DNA from: Gammaproteobacteria bacterium
GTDB taxonomy: Bacteria; Pseudomonadota; Gammaproteobacteria; Xanthomonadales; SZUA-36
Length of the DNA: 53,286 nt
Assembly: GCA_021772915.1 (NCBI GenBank)
Contig: JAJFLB010000048.1
Span: forward strand, 1-53,286
Direction of reading: 5' to 3'
Within the stretch, counting starts at the first letter, position 1. Every line of letters starts with the position of its first letter. The notes below the pieces were generated by a model that had not been told where the DNA came from, searched no databases, and was given only the letters and a program-made list of their open reading frames with translations. This document shows, in pieces, positions 7,664-16,847 of this stretch. Both the position numbers and the translations under genes were made by a program.

Positions 7664-8512
7664 TTATTGCAGAAACTCAGTAATGAATTTGGCAGTACGC
7701 CGGGGTTGCTCCATGTGGAAGTGATGATGACCGCTAACCCGAACGTGCTTACTATTGGTCAGGGCTGTCAATCGCTGCTCCAATTTATCTGCACCCAGGA
7801 AGTCCAATAGTGCAGGCGATGTCATAGCCAGCGTTGGAGAACAAACTGCCGTGAGTATGTCCAGCACCTGGCCTTCCATCATCAACTGTGGAGAGCGCCA
7901 GTTTAGCCGTGGGTCGGTACACCACCGGAAATACTCACCCTTCTTCTCCAGCGATCGTTCACACAAAAGGCGTGCGATTTCATCCGACAGTTCGGTATTT
8001 CGTTGCCGGGCGAGTACGGCTTCTTCAATTGACGCGTAGTTCCTGAGATTGCTGGAAGTCTTACGCACCGATCGCAACGACAAACGCAATTGCCGGGCGG
8101 CCTGTTCCGCTGGCAGTGATACCACACCAACAGAGTCCAACAGCACCAGACGCTTTACGCGCTTGGAAGAGGCTGCTGCAAAGCAGCTGGCCAAACTCCC
8201 ACCCAATGAGTGACCGATCATGTGACAACTGTCCCAGCCCAGACCATCCAGGGCCTCGCCCAGATCGTAAAGGTACTCACTCAGGTAATAGCGACTGTGT
8301 TCAGGCCGGTGGGAAGACAGACCATGGCCAGCGAGGTCCAGTGCCAGTAGATCGAAGTTCTGCAAATGGTCAGCCAGTGGGATGAAGGATGCTGCATTGT
8401 CCAGCCAGCCGTGCAGACACAGGACTCGTGGTGCGCCGGGATTTGACCAATGCAGTCCGGTCAGACTACCCCATGAGAGCGGGATTTCTATTTTTTCAGG
8501 TTGCTTCAACAC
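7664..8512 (-). CDS. Alpha/beta hydrolase
   Basis: This 282-residue cytoplasmic alpha/beta-hydrolase-fold protein has the oxyanion-hole HGWLDNAASF near residue 34, the strand LLALDLAGHG, and the nucleophile elbow GHSLGG near residue 100. A late histidine in the SGHHHFHMEQP stretch completes the likely triad. There is no signal peptide. It resembles the serine-hydrolase-like/MEST branch of the family; the substrate is unknown. The start used is GTG at 8512; TTG at 8509 is an alternative. It lies between uvrD and pyrF on the same strand, and a 10-bp dyad precedes it (8525-8556). Confidence 0.85.
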   Translation of the reverse strand: MLKQPEKIEIPLSWGSLTGLHWSNPGAPRVLCLHGWLDNAASFIPLADHLQNFDLLALDLAGHGLSSHRPEHSRYYLSEYLYDLGEALDGLGWDSCHMIGHSLGGSLASCFAAASSKRVKRLVLLDSVGVVSLPAEQAARQLRLSLRSVRKTSSNLRNYASIEEAVLARQRNTELSDEIARLLCERSLEKKGEYFRWCTDPRLNWRSPQLMMEGQVLDILTAVCSPTLAMTSPALLDFLGADKLEQRLTALTNSKHVRVSGHHHFHMEQPRRTAKFITEFLQ

Positions 8513-8524
8513 GACCCCAGACTG

Positions 8525-8556
8525 GTGTGGTGTACCATTTATACGTTACACCACAC
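8525..8556. promoter_or_regulatory. Perfect 10-bp dyad upstream of the hydrolase gene
   Basis: GTGTGGTGTA (8525-8534) and TACACCACAC (8547-8556) are exact reverse complements separated by 12 bases that include TATAAA on the minus strand. It lies between the uvrD stop and the hydrolase start. No T-run follows, so an operator over a promoter is more likely than a terminator. No cognate regulator is evident. Confidence 0.4.
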
Positions 8557-8582
8557 TTGTTTCTCCAATATTCAAGCTGGAA

Positions 8583-10769
8583 TTATGCCGACGTCAGGTT
8601 TGCGTATGCCAGTACCAGCCATTTGGCCCCGACCGTATTAAAATTAATCTGCACACGAGCGTGCTCACCGGCACCTTCAAAACTAATAACCGTACCACTG
8701 CCAAATTTTTTGTGGCTGACAGTTGCACCCAGCTGGAATGGCCAGTCCTGTTTAATACCAGAGTATGAGCTGCGGTATTGCGGTGCCCTGGGGCTGACCC
8801 AGGGGCGTTGGTCTTGCATCCGTGGCCGCACTTCGTTGATCAGGTCAGAAGGTATTTCCGACAGAAACCGGGATGGTCGACTGTGGGTTTCCGAACCGTA
8901 CATGCGCCTCACTTCTGCGTGGCTAAGGCACAGTTGCTCACGTGCGCGGGTCATGCCCACATAGCAGAGACGACGTTCTTCTTCGAGCCGTCCTCCCGCT
9001 TCGGTAACGCTGCGTTGGTGTGGGAACAAACCATCTTCCATGCCTGCAATAAATACCCGTGGAAACTCCAGCCCCTTGGCCGAGTGCAGGGTCATCAACT
9101 GCACACAATCATCCCAGGCTTCGCCCTGGGTTTCACCGGCTTCAAGAGCTGCGTGGCTCAAAAAGGAACGCAGATCGGTCAAGCCCGCCTCCTCGTCTTC
9201 CACCGGTAAAATGAAGGCGTCGGCGGCATTAACCAACTCACCAAGATTCTCAAGCCTGGACTCCGTTTTTTCGCGGGGTTCTTTTTCGTAGTGGGAAACT
9301 AAACTACTGCCCTCGATAACGCCTTGCATTTGCTTGCCTAGCGTCCATTCTTCCATACGCTCGCGCATCGCGGTAATCAACTCCATGAAGTTGCGTACCG
9401 CACCAAGTGCTCTTGGTGGCAGTTGGTCTTGCCGGATACATTCCTGTGCGGATTGCCATAACGGAAGGCTACTTGCGCGCGCTTGCAGGCGTAGTGTTGA
9501 AAGTGTTTTTTGCCCGATACCACGCGTGGGTGTATTGATTACCCGCTCCATGGCTGCATCGTCGTTTGGGTTTTGGAGCAAGCGCAGGTAAGCCAGCGCA
9601 TCCTTGACTTCCGCCCGTTCGAAAAATCGCAAGCCACCATAAACACGATAAGCAATTGACGCCTTGAGCAGGTATTCTTCAAACAATCTGGACTGTGCGG
9701 TTGTACGGTAAACGATCGCAACTTCCTCGGCCCGTCTACCCTGGGCCAGCCACTGCCCAATCTCTTCAACGACGTAGCGGGCTTCGTCTTGTTCGTTGAA
9801 GGCAGCGTATAGCGTAATAGGCACACCCTCTTCGCCGTCGGTCCATAACTTCTTGCCCATTCGGTTTTCGTTATTGGCGATCAGTGCGTTGGCGGCTTGC
9901 AGAATGGTACCCGTTGAGCGGTAGTTCTGTTCCAGCTTGACAGTTTGTGTCTGGGGAAAATCGCGGACAAAATGTTGCACATTCTCCACTTGTGCTCCGC
10001 GCCAGCCATAAATGGACTGATCGTCGTCGCCGACCACCAGCAAATTGCCTTCATTGCCGGCCAGCATGCGTATCCAGGCGTACTGGATGGCGTTAGTATC
10101 CTGAAACTCATCGACCAGAAGATGACTCATTCGTTTACGGTAGTGATCCAGCAAGGAGGGGTTGTTAAGCCATAATTCATGTGCATAGAGTAGTAGATCA
10201 GCAAAATCCACCAGCCCGGCGCGGTCACAGTAGGCCTGATAAAGTTCATAAACACGCACCCACTGGGATGTGACAGGATGGTCCATGTGTTCAATTGCAT
10301 GCGGTCTTTGACCCTCGTCCTTGCGGGCGTTGATATACCACTGCAGTTGCCGTGAGGGCCACTGGGCTTCGTCCAGGCCCTCTTCCTTTAGCAGACGGCG
10401 CAGAACACGGTGCTGGTCATCTGAATCGAGAATCTGGAAATTTTCCTGCAGACCCGCTTCCCGCCAGTGCATGCGCAACAAACGGTGGGCAATGCCGTGA
10501 AAAGTTCCAATCCACAATGGTCGTGTGGATACCTGTAACAGGTTCTGCGCCCGTTCGCGCATCTCCCCAGCGGCCTTGTTAGTGAACGTGACTGCCAGGA
10601 TGCTCAATGGTGAAATATGCTCGACCTGTATCAACCAGGCCAATCGGTGGATCAAAACACGGGTCTTTCCGCTACCGGCACCGGCCAGTACCAAGGTATG
10701 TTGAGAAGGGGTGGTGACCGCCTTACGTTGTGCTTCGTTCAGTTCGTCGAGCAGGTGGGATACATCCAT
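8583..10769 (-). CDS. uvrD: DNA helicase II UvrD
   Basis: UvrD is a superfamily 1, 3'-to-5' helicase that removes incised strands in nucleotide excision and mismatch repair. The reading frame is open to 10889, but the added 40 residues are translated from repeat copy D, so the start is set at the ATG at 10769 (MDVSHLLDELNEAQRKAV), giving 728 residues. The Walker A motif AGAGSGKT ends at residue 36. Motif II appears as LLVDEFQDTN and motif III as VGDDDQSIYGWRGA. The UvrD-type C-terminus ends with KWLVLAYANL. Repeat copy D ends one base before the start codon, so transcription and ribosome binding must come from the repeat or beyond it. Confidence 0.96.
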   Translation of the reverse strand: MDVSHLLDELNEAQRKAVTTPSQHTLVLAGAGSGKTRVLIHRLAWLIQVEHISPLSILAVTFTNKAAGEMRERAQNLLQVSTRPLWIGTFHGIAHRLLRMHWREAGLQENFQILDSDDQHRVLRRLLKEEGLDEAQWPSRQLQWYINARKDEGQRPHAIEHMDHPVTSQWVRVYELYQAYCDRAGLVDFADLLLYAHELWLNNPSLLDHYRKRMSHLLVDEFQDTNAIQYAWIRMLAGNEGNLLVVGDDDQSIYGWRGAQVENVQHFVRDFPQTQTVKLEQNYRSTGTILQAANALIANNENRMGKKLWTDGEEGVPITLYAAFNEQDEARYVVEEIGQWLAQGRRAEEVAIVYRTTAQSRLFEEYLLKASIAYRVYGGLRFFERAEVKDALAYLRLLQNPNDDAAMERVINTPTRGIGQKTLSTLRLQARASSLPLWQSAQECIRQDQLPPRALGAVRNFMELITAMRERMEEWTLGKQMQGVIEGSSLVSHYEKEPREKTESRLENLGELVNAADAFILPVEDEEAGLTDLRSFLSHAALEAGETQGEAWDDCVQLMTLHSAKGLEFPRVFIAGMEDGLFPHQRSVTEAGGRLEEERRLCYVGMTRAREQLCLSHAEVRRMYGSETHSRPSRFLSEIPSDLINEVRPRMQDQRPWVSPRAPQYRSSYSGIKQDWPFQLGATVSHKKFGSGTVISFEGAGEHARVQINFNTVGAKWLVLAYANLTSA

Positions 10770-10770
10770 T

Positions 10771-11039
10771 CTAGTGGCCCAACAAGGTAGTATTGATGGG
10801 CTCAGAGCTATCCAGATGCTCCAAGACAAGGCGCAGTCCGCAGGGAATGGCCAGTCCTTTCCAAGGGCTGCAACGCCGTATTGGAGCATCTGGATAGCTC
10901 CCTTCGGGCGAGTCGTGAAGCGGTCGTCCGCGGTGTTGCGCCTCTTGGCAAGGACTGGCCATTACCGGCGAGACGCGCCTAGCGGTCAACTGCTTCACGA
11001 CTCGCTGAACCCACCAAAACTGCCTTGTTGGACCACTAG
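10771..11039 (+). repeat. Structured repeat family, copy D (divergent full-length form)
   Basis: This 269-base element has CTAG at both ends (10771-10774 and 11036-11039) and terminal repeats TGGCCCAACAAGG / CCTTGTTGGACCA. Arm pairs are 10805-10823 with 10882-10900 (19 bp, perfect), 10846-10859 with 10950-10963 (AATGGCCAGTCCTT, 14 bp, perfect) and 10908-10921 with 10992-11005 (GCGAGTCGTGAAGC, 14 bp, perfect). The order of arms is the same as in copy B, but the sequence differs, with changes mirrored in both arms. It exactly fills the space between the purD stop codon, which uses its terminal TAG, and the uvrD start. Confidence 0.9.
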
Positions 11040-12328
11040 TTATTAGCCCGCTCTCTGTCGATTGCGCGGTAACCGATATCCTGACGGAAGAACACATCAT
11101 CCCAATGAATATTTTGACAGCCGGAATAGGCGTACTGAGCCGCCTCACCCACAGTGTCCGCCAACGCACACACGCACAATACACGTCCGCCCGCCGTGAC
11201 GACCTGTCCGTTTTCAAGTCGGGTTCCGGCGTGGAATGCACGCCAGGTTTTCGGCTTGTCGGCATCCAGTCCTGAAATTGCCCGGTCCTTTGCATAGTTA
11301 CCGGGGTATCCGCCGGCGGCCATAACCACACCCAGGCAGGATCGGGGGTCCCATTTCGCACTCACCTGGTCCAGCCTTCCCTCGACTGCAGCGAGGCACA
11401 GTACCGACAGGTCAGATTGCAATCGCATCATGATGGGTTGCGTTTCCGGGTCACCAAAGCGAACATTGAATTCGAGGACCTTTATGTCACCCTGGGGTGA
11501 CAGCATCAAGCCGGCATACAAAAACCCCGTAAATGGCATGCCCTGTTCAGCCATTCCGCGAACTGTTGGCTGGATTACACTGTGCATCACATTCTTGTGC
11601 ACCTCATCATTGATTACAGGGGCTGGTGAATAGGCACCCATGCCGCCGGTGTTGGGGCCGAGGTCACCATCGTTAAGTGCTTTGTGGTCCTGGCTTGTGG
11701 CCAGTGGCAGAATATGTTGACCGTCAGCCATCACAATAAAACTGGCTTCCTCGCCTTCGAGGAGTTCTTCAATAATAATCCGGTGACCGGCCTCTCCAAA
11801 GGCGTTACCGGCCAGCATGTCCGTAACTGCTGTCTCGGCCTCAGCAGAGGTTTGCGCGATGACGACACCCTTGCCCGCGGCCAGACCGTCCGCTTTGATT
11901 ACAATGGGTGCACCGTGCTCACGGATAAATGATCTGGCTGCGTCAACCTCAGTAAAATAGCCATAAGCGGCAGTGGGGATACCATGCCGGGTCATAAAAT
12001 CCTTGGCGAAGGCCTTGGAGCCTTCCAGTTGGGCTGCTGCTGCTGATGGTCCGAAACAGGGCAAACCATTGGCGGTGAAAACATCGACAATTCCCGCTAC
12101 AAGGGGAGCTTCGGGACCCACGATGGTAAGTTCGATTTGGTGTTGACTGGCAAAACTCAGCAAACCCTCGATATCGTCAGCAGACAGTGGAATATTCTCC
12201 ACACCCGTTTCCAGCCCGGTGCCGGCATTACCGGGTGCCACATAGACCTGTTGTACCCGTGGGGATTGTGCGATGTGCCAGGCCAGAGCGTGTTCACGGC
12301 CACCGCTTCCAATAATAAGAATTTGCAT
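11036..12328 (-). CDS. purD: Phosphoribosylamine--glycine ligase
   Basis: PurD (GAR synthetase) joins glycine to 5-phosphoribosylamine with ATP in purine synthesis. The start is placed at the ATG giving MQILIIGSGGREHALAW, the family's invariant N-terminus; an upstream GTG would add 33 residues overlapping purH. Length is 430 residues, as usual. ATP-grasp features are visible, including SKAFAKDFMTRHGIPTA near residue 110, the VIKADGLAAGKGVVIA loop near 145, and FVRFGDPETQ-type residues (EFNVRFGDPETQ). It follows purH with a seven-base gap, so they form one operon. The stop codon TAG is part of the terminal CTAG of repeat copy D. Confidence 0.97.
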   Translation of the reverse strand: MQILIIGSGGREHALAWHIAQSPRVQQVYVAPGNAGTGLETGVENIPLSADDIEGLLSFASQHQIELTIVGPEAPLVAGIVDVFTANGLPCFGPSAAAAQLEGSKAFAKDFMTRHGIPTAAYGYFTEVDAARSFIREHGAPIVIKADGLAAGKGVVIAQTSAEAETAVTDMLAGNAFGEAGHRIIIEELLEGEEASFIVMADGQHILPLATSQDHKALNDGDLGPNTGGMGAYSPAPVINDEVHKNVMHSVIQPTVRGMAEQGMPFTGFLYAGLMLSPQGDIKVLEFNVRFGDPETQPIMMRLQSDLSVLCLAAVEGRLDQVSAKWDPRSCLGVVMAAGGYPGNYAKDRAISGLDADKPKTWRAFHAGTRLENGQVVTAGGRVLCVCALADTVGEAAQYAYSGCQNIHWDDVFFRQDIGYRAIDRERANN

Positions 12329-12335
12329 CGCAGCG

Positions 12336-13913
12336 TCAGTGCCGGAAATGACGTACGCCGGTAAATACCATGGCGAGTCCGTGCTCATTGGCGGCCGCGA
12401 TAACCTCGGCGTCACGCAAGGACCCACCAGGCTGGATCACCGCCTTTATACCGGCTTTGGCCGCGGTGTCGATACCGTCGCGGAAAGGAAAAAAAGCATC
12501 GGAGGCCATGCTCGCGCCCTGCAGGATCAAACCGGCATCCGCAGCCTTCCAGCTTGCGACGCGGGCAGAATCAACACGACTCATTTGACCTGCGCCAACA
12601 CCCAAGGTGCGACCACCGGCGGCGTAGACAATGGCGTTGGATTTGACGACACGTGCAACCTTCCAGGCAAACAGGAGATCCAGCCATTCCTGCTCGGAAG
12701 GCTGGCGATTACTAACACAATCGCAATTGTCCCGCTCTACGCGGTTTTGATCCTTTTGCTGTACCAGCAAACCACCTGAAACCCGGTGGAAATGCAAATT
12801 CTCCGTGGGTGGAGGCGTGACGCCGCAGAGTAACAAACGCAGGTTCTGTTTTTCCGCGAAGCGCTCCTGTGCATCCCTGCTAAAATTTGGCGCAATCACG
12901 ACTTCCACAAACTGCTTATCCGTGATGGTTACTGCAGTTTCAACATCCACTTCCTGGTTGAAGGCAATGACACCACCAAAACTTGAAACCGGATCGGTGG
13001 CAAAAGCATGCAGGTATGCTTCAGTGTTTTTGGCAGCGATGGCTACCCCGCAGGGGTTGGCGTGTTTGACAATGACACATGCCGGCTGTTCACCGAACTG
13101 GGTGACACATTCAAATGCAGCATCTGCGTCGTTGATATTGTTGTAGGAAAGTGCTTTACCCTGAAGTTGTCTTGCTGCCGCGATACCGGTGTGCTCCACC
13201 GCCGAATCAACGTAAAACCCGGCGTCCTGATGGGGGTTCTCCCCGTAGCGTAACTCCTGCCTTTGGCGGAACTGTGGTGTAAAGTAGTCGGGAAATTTCT
13301 GTGGCGGTCCGTCTTCACCCGATCTACGGCTAAGGTATGCCGCTACAAGACCGTCGTAACGGGAGGTATGCGCAAATGCTTCAGTGGCTAAAGTGAATCG
13401 GGTTCGCTCAGATACCTCGCCCGATTCAGCCAGCTCTTCAGCGACACTGTCATAATTGTTCGGATTGACGACCACGGTGACACGTTGGTGATTTTTTGCA
13501 GCTGCCCGCACCATGGCGGGGCCACCAATATCTATGTTTTCGATTGCCTCGGCAAGGCTGCATTTAGCATTTGCAGTGGTGGCCTCGAATGGGTACAGGT
13601 TGACGATGACAAGATCGATTGGCGGAATGTCCAGCTCTTGCATGATGTCCTGATCCTGTTGTCGGCCAAGTATGCCGCCGTGGATACGCGGGTGCAGGGT
13701 TTTGACCCGGCCATCCATAATCTCGACAAATCCCGTATGCTCGCTAACACCGGTAACACTCAGACCGGCTTCAATCAGCAAGCTTTTTGTACCACCCGTA
13801 CTCAAGAGCTTGAAGTTCAGGTCAAGCAATTGTTGAGCGAATTGGGTAATACCTCGTTTGTCAGATACGCTGAGCAGCGCATAACGCGGACCGGTCCCAG
13901 GGTTAGCCTTCAC
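12336..13913 (-). CDS. purH: Bifunctional AICAR formyltransferase / IMP cyclohydrolase
   Basis: PurH carries out the last two steps of IMP synthesis. The 525-residue protein has the N-terminal methylglyoxal-synthase-like cyclohydrolase domain ([11 protein letters not shown], then TGGTKSLL and [13 protein letters not shown]) and the C-terminal formyltransferase domain with LRYGENPHQ and the catalytic-lysine/histidine stretch [12 protein letters not shown]. It is followed seven bases later by purD and preceded by fis at 48 bases, all on the minus strand. The fis-purH-purD order is conserved in Pseudomonas and relatives, which supports the organism placement. Confidence 0.98.
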   Translation of the reverse strand: MKANPGTGPRYALLSVSDKRGITQFAQQLLDLNFKLLSTGGTKSLLIEAGLSVTGVSEHTGFVEIMDGRVKTLHPRIHGGILGRQQDQDIMQELDIPPIDLVIVNLYPFEATTANAKCSLAEAIENIDIGGPAMVRAAAKNHQRVTVVVNPNNYDSVAEELAESGEVSERTRFTLATEAFAHTSRYDGLVAAYLSRRSGEDGPPQKFPDYFTPQFRQRQELRYGENPHQDAGFYVDSAVEHTGIAAARQLQGKALSYNNINDADAAFECVTQFGEQPACVIVKHANPCGVAIAAKNTEAYLHAFATDPVSSFGGVIAFNQEVDVETAVTITDKQFVEVVIAPNFSRDAQERFAEKQNLRLLLCGVTPPPTENLHFHRVSGGLLVQQKDQNRVERDNCDCVSNRQPSEQEWLDLLFAWKVARVVKSNAIVYAAGGRTLGVGAGQMSRVDSARVASWKAADAGLILQGASMASDAFFPFRDGIDTAAKAGIKAVIQPGGSLRDAEVIAAANEHGLAMVFTGVRHFRH

Positions 13914-13961
13914 CCTGCACCACTTACCAGGCAGGCCAACAAGGATGTATTGAGGGGCTCA

Positions 13962-14240
13962 TCACCGCACCCGGGTGATCTTGTTAGTACGAGCGTTAAT
14001 TGAATACCGCTGCATCTTGGTGCGCAATGTATTGCGGGTAATGCCCAGCATACCCGCAGCGCGTGACTGGTTGCCTCCAGTACGTTTCAGAATTTCTTCG
14101 ATAAGAGGTGGCTCAATTTCTGCCAGTAACATCTGATAGAGATTTACCGGTGTTGTGTTACCCATGTCCTGCAGATACTTGCTGATGGTTTTTTGTACAT
14201 GTTGCCTGATAGGGATGGATTGTTCAGTGTCATTGTGCAT
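13962..14240 (-). CDS. fis: DNA-binding protein Fis
   Basis: Fis is a small nucleoid-associated protein that bends DNA and activates rRNA and other promoters. The 92-residue protein ends with the characteristic helix-turn-helix GGNQSRAAGMLGITRNTLR followed by basic residues. The N-terminal half contains the dimerisation helices. In most gammaproteobacteria dusB lies directly upstream of fis; here the upstream same-strand gene is a DUF3426 zinc-ribbon protein and dusB is absent from the window. purH follows 48 bases downstream. Confidence 0.95.
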   Translation of the reverse strand: MHNDTEQSIPIRQHVQKTISKYLQDMGNTTPVNLYQMLLAEIEPPLIEEILKRTGGNQSRAAGMLGITRNTLRTKMQRYSINARTNKITRVR

Positions 14241-14328
14241 GGTGTGTTCTTGGGTTTTGTAATTACCAGGGTTTTATCAGAACACTAACATAATTGCCGA
14301 GGGCAGTGCAGGCACATTGAATAAAATT

Positions 14329-15057
14329 TTAAAGAAATTGGATTTCGAACCCTGCTGCCTGCGCACCAGGGTCTGCAAGTTCAAGCAAAACAGGCATCAG
14401 AACTGCAGTCGCCAGCCCGGATTCAAGGTCTGCACCCACACGTAAGTAGTCTGGTGGATGAAACCGTCGCTGTGCGATTGGCTGATTTGCTACATCCAAC
14501 AGGGTTACTTCCAGCGCCGGTAACATCTGCGTGTGTGGTGCGAGATTTACAAAGCTAAGACTCAGTACGAGGATACCGCCGCGTGTCGGGTGCGTGTGCA
14601 TGTCTCGACTAACCAGTTGAAAGTGTTCAGGGGTTTTTACTGTGCCTTTGGGTTGTTGCAAAAAGCCTAACTTCTCCACCAAACTGCTTAATACAGGGCT
14701 GTGCAGCATCGGGTCCTGAAACGTCCAGATCAAATTGGCGAAAGTCAAAAGTGTCAGTACCAGGGCTGAAATCCCCCAGGGGCTTAACAGTTTTTGACCA
14801 AGACCAGATGCCGGTTCGTTGTCATCACTGGCATTAACCGAAAAGGAGGAGGCCTGATTCAGCCCCAGGACTGGTGGAGTGACATTTACCCGTTTGGTTG
14901 ATGAATGTGCCTTTCCGGTCGGCCATTGATCAGACAGGAGGTTCAATGCATCGAAGGTTTGCTTGCAGTGCCCACAGCGTACTGAACCGTGGGCGTGAGA
15001 CAGAAACGCCGCGTCCACCGGGTGAACTGATTTACAGTGCGGGCAGCGTGTGTACAT
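14329..15057 (-). CDS. Zinc-ribbon and DUF3426 domain membrane protein
   Basis: This 242-residue protein starts with a zinc ribbon (CPHCKSVHPVD...VRCGHCKQTF: two CxxC pairs at about residues 5-8 and 28-31, the MJ0042-type finger). After a low-complexity linker, one membrane segment lies near residue 100 (GISALVLTLLTFANLIW). The rest, with SLSFVNLAPHTQMLPALEVTLLD, matches the DUF3426 domain, which is probably periplasmic. In pseudomonads a relative sits between prmA and dusB-fis. Here it keeps the place next to fis although prmA and dusB are missing. Function is unknown. Confidence 0.88.
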   Translation of the reverse strand: MYTRCPHCKSVHPVDAAFLSHAHGSVRCGHCKQTFDALNLLSDQWPTGKAHSSTKRVNVTPPVLGLNQASSFSVNASDDNEPASGLGQKLLSPWGISALVLTLLTFANLIWTFQDPMLHSPVLSSLVEKLGFLQQPKGTVKTPEHFQLVSRDMHTHPTRGGILVLSLSFVNLAPHTQMLPALEVTLLDVANQPIAQRRFHPPDYLRVGADLESGLATAVLMPVLLELADPGAQAAGFEIQFL

Positions 15058-15095
15058 GAATTGGTAGTAGCCGGGCGAACGAATGAAAAGCGGCT

Positions 15096-15743
15096 CTATC
15101 CCTCATCCGGCCGTTCTTCATCGCCCGATGTCAAGTGTTGATAACGTTCAAGATCTGCCCGTAGACGAGCGCGTGTGTGGGCTTTCCGTTCTTCCAGGTT
15201 GGCCAGTCTTTTTTTATCACGGTCGATGTGGCTGTAAAGCGTGTGAATTTCTTTTTGCTGCTCTCGTCTGATGGGCCCGCCTGCCCGCTGCTGGTCGGCC
15301 GCCTTCCTGATGAATTCCCTGATAGCCGCGTTGGTGGTATCAAATGACAAATTGATCAATTTTTCATCATAGCCGAACTGGATGATTTCCTGCTCGAGTG
15401 TCGTGGCTATATCCTCTTCCGATCGGTACTTGACAAGTAACAGCTGGTCCGCTCGGCGTTGAAATTCTTTTTCAACGTCAAGTGACTCTGTTTTCTGGGG
15501 TGCTTGCTCTACCGGCGTTTCAGGGGTTACCGGATTCGCCTGAACCTGTCCGATTACGATACCAGCATCATTGAGAACTTCGTAAGGCTGATCCGCGAAT
15601 TCGGCTGGCACCGTCGCACCATAGTAAACTTTGCCATCCTCGTCCTTCCAGCGATAGGTTTCTGCGCTCGGTGAAGTCGTTGCCAGCAGCAGAACAATAG
15701 CAACAACAAGCAGCATAAGTTTTTGGCGGCAAACTGAATTCAT
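15096..15743 (-). CDS. DUF4124 domain protein
   Basis: This is a periplasmic protein of about 215 residues. ATG at 15743 gives MNSVCRQKLMLLVVAIVLLLATTSPSA, a good Sec signal peptide ending before ETYRW; a TTG at 15764 would add seven residues and abut the pyrE stop. The first mature segment, YRWKDEDGKVYYGATVP, is the hallmark of the DUF4124 domain. The rest is charged and predicted helical, with a coiled-coil-like end (QQKEIHTLYSHIDRDKKRLANLEERK). It directly follows pyrE and is probably translated from the same message. Function is unknown. Confidence 0.85.
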   Translation of the reverse strand: MNSVCRQKLMLLVVAIVLLLATTSPSAETYRWKDEDGKVYYGATVPAEFADQPYEVLNDAGIVIGQVQANPVTPETPVEQAPQKTESLDVEKEFQRRADQLLLVKYRSEEDIATTLEQEIIQFGYDEKLINLSFDTTNAAIREFIRKAADQQRAGGPIRREQQKEIHTLYSHIDRDKKRLANLEERKAHTRARLRADLERYQHLTSGDEERPDEG

Positions 15744-15764
15744 TAACACAGCCGTGTTAGACAA

Positions 15765-16406
15765 CTAAACACCATAACGACCACGATAACGTCGAATGGC
15801 CTCGATGTCGACATTTGCAATAGATCGACTTTCCAGAAATTCAATAAGATCATCCAACCCGGCGATGGCTATTACCGGCAGTCCAAATTCCTCTGTTATT
15901 TCCTGTGCAGCCGATTTTTCACCCATACCGCGTTCCTGCCGGTCCAGTGCTATGGCGACACCGCAGGCTACCGCTCCAGCCTGATGAATCCACCCGAGTG
16001 ACTCACGTGCCGAGGTACCGGCTGAAATGACATCATCGGTGATCAATACGCGGCCCCTGAGTTCCGCACCCACCAGCATACCGCCTTCACCATGGTCTTT
16101 GATTTCCTTCCGGTTATAGGCGAATGGTGTGTTGCGCTGGTGACGTGTGTTGAGCATGATGGCGATACCGGCTGCCAGGGGTACGCCTTTATAGGCTGGT
16201 CCGAACAGCATATCGAAGGTTAATTCTGAGGCGAGGATGGCCTGGGCGTAGCAGTCACAAAGTAACTCCAGGCTGCGCCCATCGTTGAACCCCCCTGCGT
16301 TGAAAAAATAAGGGCTGATCCGCCCGGACTTTAATTTGAATTCACCAAAGCTGAGGTTTGCCTGCTGCATGGCGAGTTCAAAAAACTGTTGCTTGTAGTT
16401 TTGCAC
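15765..16406 (-). CDS. pyrE: Orotate phosphoribosyltransferase
   Basis: PyrE makes OMP from orotate and PRPP. The 213-residue protein has the N-terminal SGRISPYFFNAG substrate region and the PRPP-binding signature VLITDDVISAGTSARE near residue 120. Length is normal. It starts six bases after the cytochrome c gene of the aau cluster and is followed without a gap by the DUF4124 gene. This essential pyrimidine gene is therefore probably transcribed partly as the distal part of the amine-oxidation operon unless an internal promoter exists. Confidence 0.97.
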   Translation of the reverse strand: MQNYKQQFFELAMQQANLSFGEFKLKSGRISPYFFNAGGFNDGRSLELLCDCYAQAILASELTFDMLFGPAYKGVPLAAGIAIMLNTRHQRNTPFAYNRKEIKDHGEGGMLVGAELRGRVLITDDVISAGTSARESLGWIHQAGAVACGVAIALDRQERGMGEKSAAQEITEEFGLPVIAIAGLDDLIEFLESRSIANVDIEAIRRYRGRYGV

Positions 16407-16412
16407 CTGGGA

Positions 16413-16847
16413 TTACCGGGTTGAAGATGTTGCCGGCATTTGTGCCACCAGCTCCGCACGCACCGAACTGACATTCACCAATGGCCGGCGGTGACGGTTA
16501 ATCTCCTCTGTCGTATAAGGAATAAAGTCAGAACCAAGTTGTTCGGGGCTGAAGCTCTCAAGTATCCAGTTGAGAACATCTGCAACCTCTGCATCGGTCA
16601 ATGCAGATTGGGAGGTGCCGGGGACCTGGATCAGAAATTTACGCCCGCCTTCAACTTGCAGGAAACGTCCCACTTCCTGTTTGAGTGCTGGAACTTTATC
16701 TGGTGTGCCGGCCCCATCTGCCAGGTGGCAGCCCTGACAATGCAGGATGTAATTAAGACGCGCTGAAGACATCTTCTGGGCCCCGGCATCCCGGTTACTG
16801 AACAGCAGGACCATGACAGTGGTCAGGAAAAGAAACAGCCGGACCAT
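16413..16847 (-). CDS. Small periplasmic monohaem cytochrome c of the amine dehydrogenase cluster
   Basis: This 144-residue protein has a signal peptide (MVRLFLFLTTVMVLLFSNRDAGA) and one CxxCH haem-binding site, CQGCH, near residue 37. A methionine that could ligate the haem is not obvious, since only a few Met occur after the site. The start codon shares one base with the aauA stop (TGATG). In the Alcaligenes faecalis aau cluster, aauBEDA is likewise followed by an ORF for a small periplasmic monohaem cytochrome c. By analogy it may take electrons from the TTQ enzyme, directly or through a copper protein not found here. That role is inferred. Confidence 0.85.
   Translation of the reverse strand: MVRLFLFLTTVMVLLFSNRDAGAQKMSSARLNYILHCQGCHLADGAGTPDKVPALKQEVGRFLQVEGGRKFLIQVPGTSQSALTDAEVADVLNWILESFSPEQLGSDFIPYTTEEINRHRRPLVNVSSVRAELVAQMPATSSTR

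Noticed and set aside
10770-10889. 40-residue N-terminal extension of UvrD
   Set aside because: It is encoded by repeat copy D; known UvrD proteins begin at the chosen ATG.
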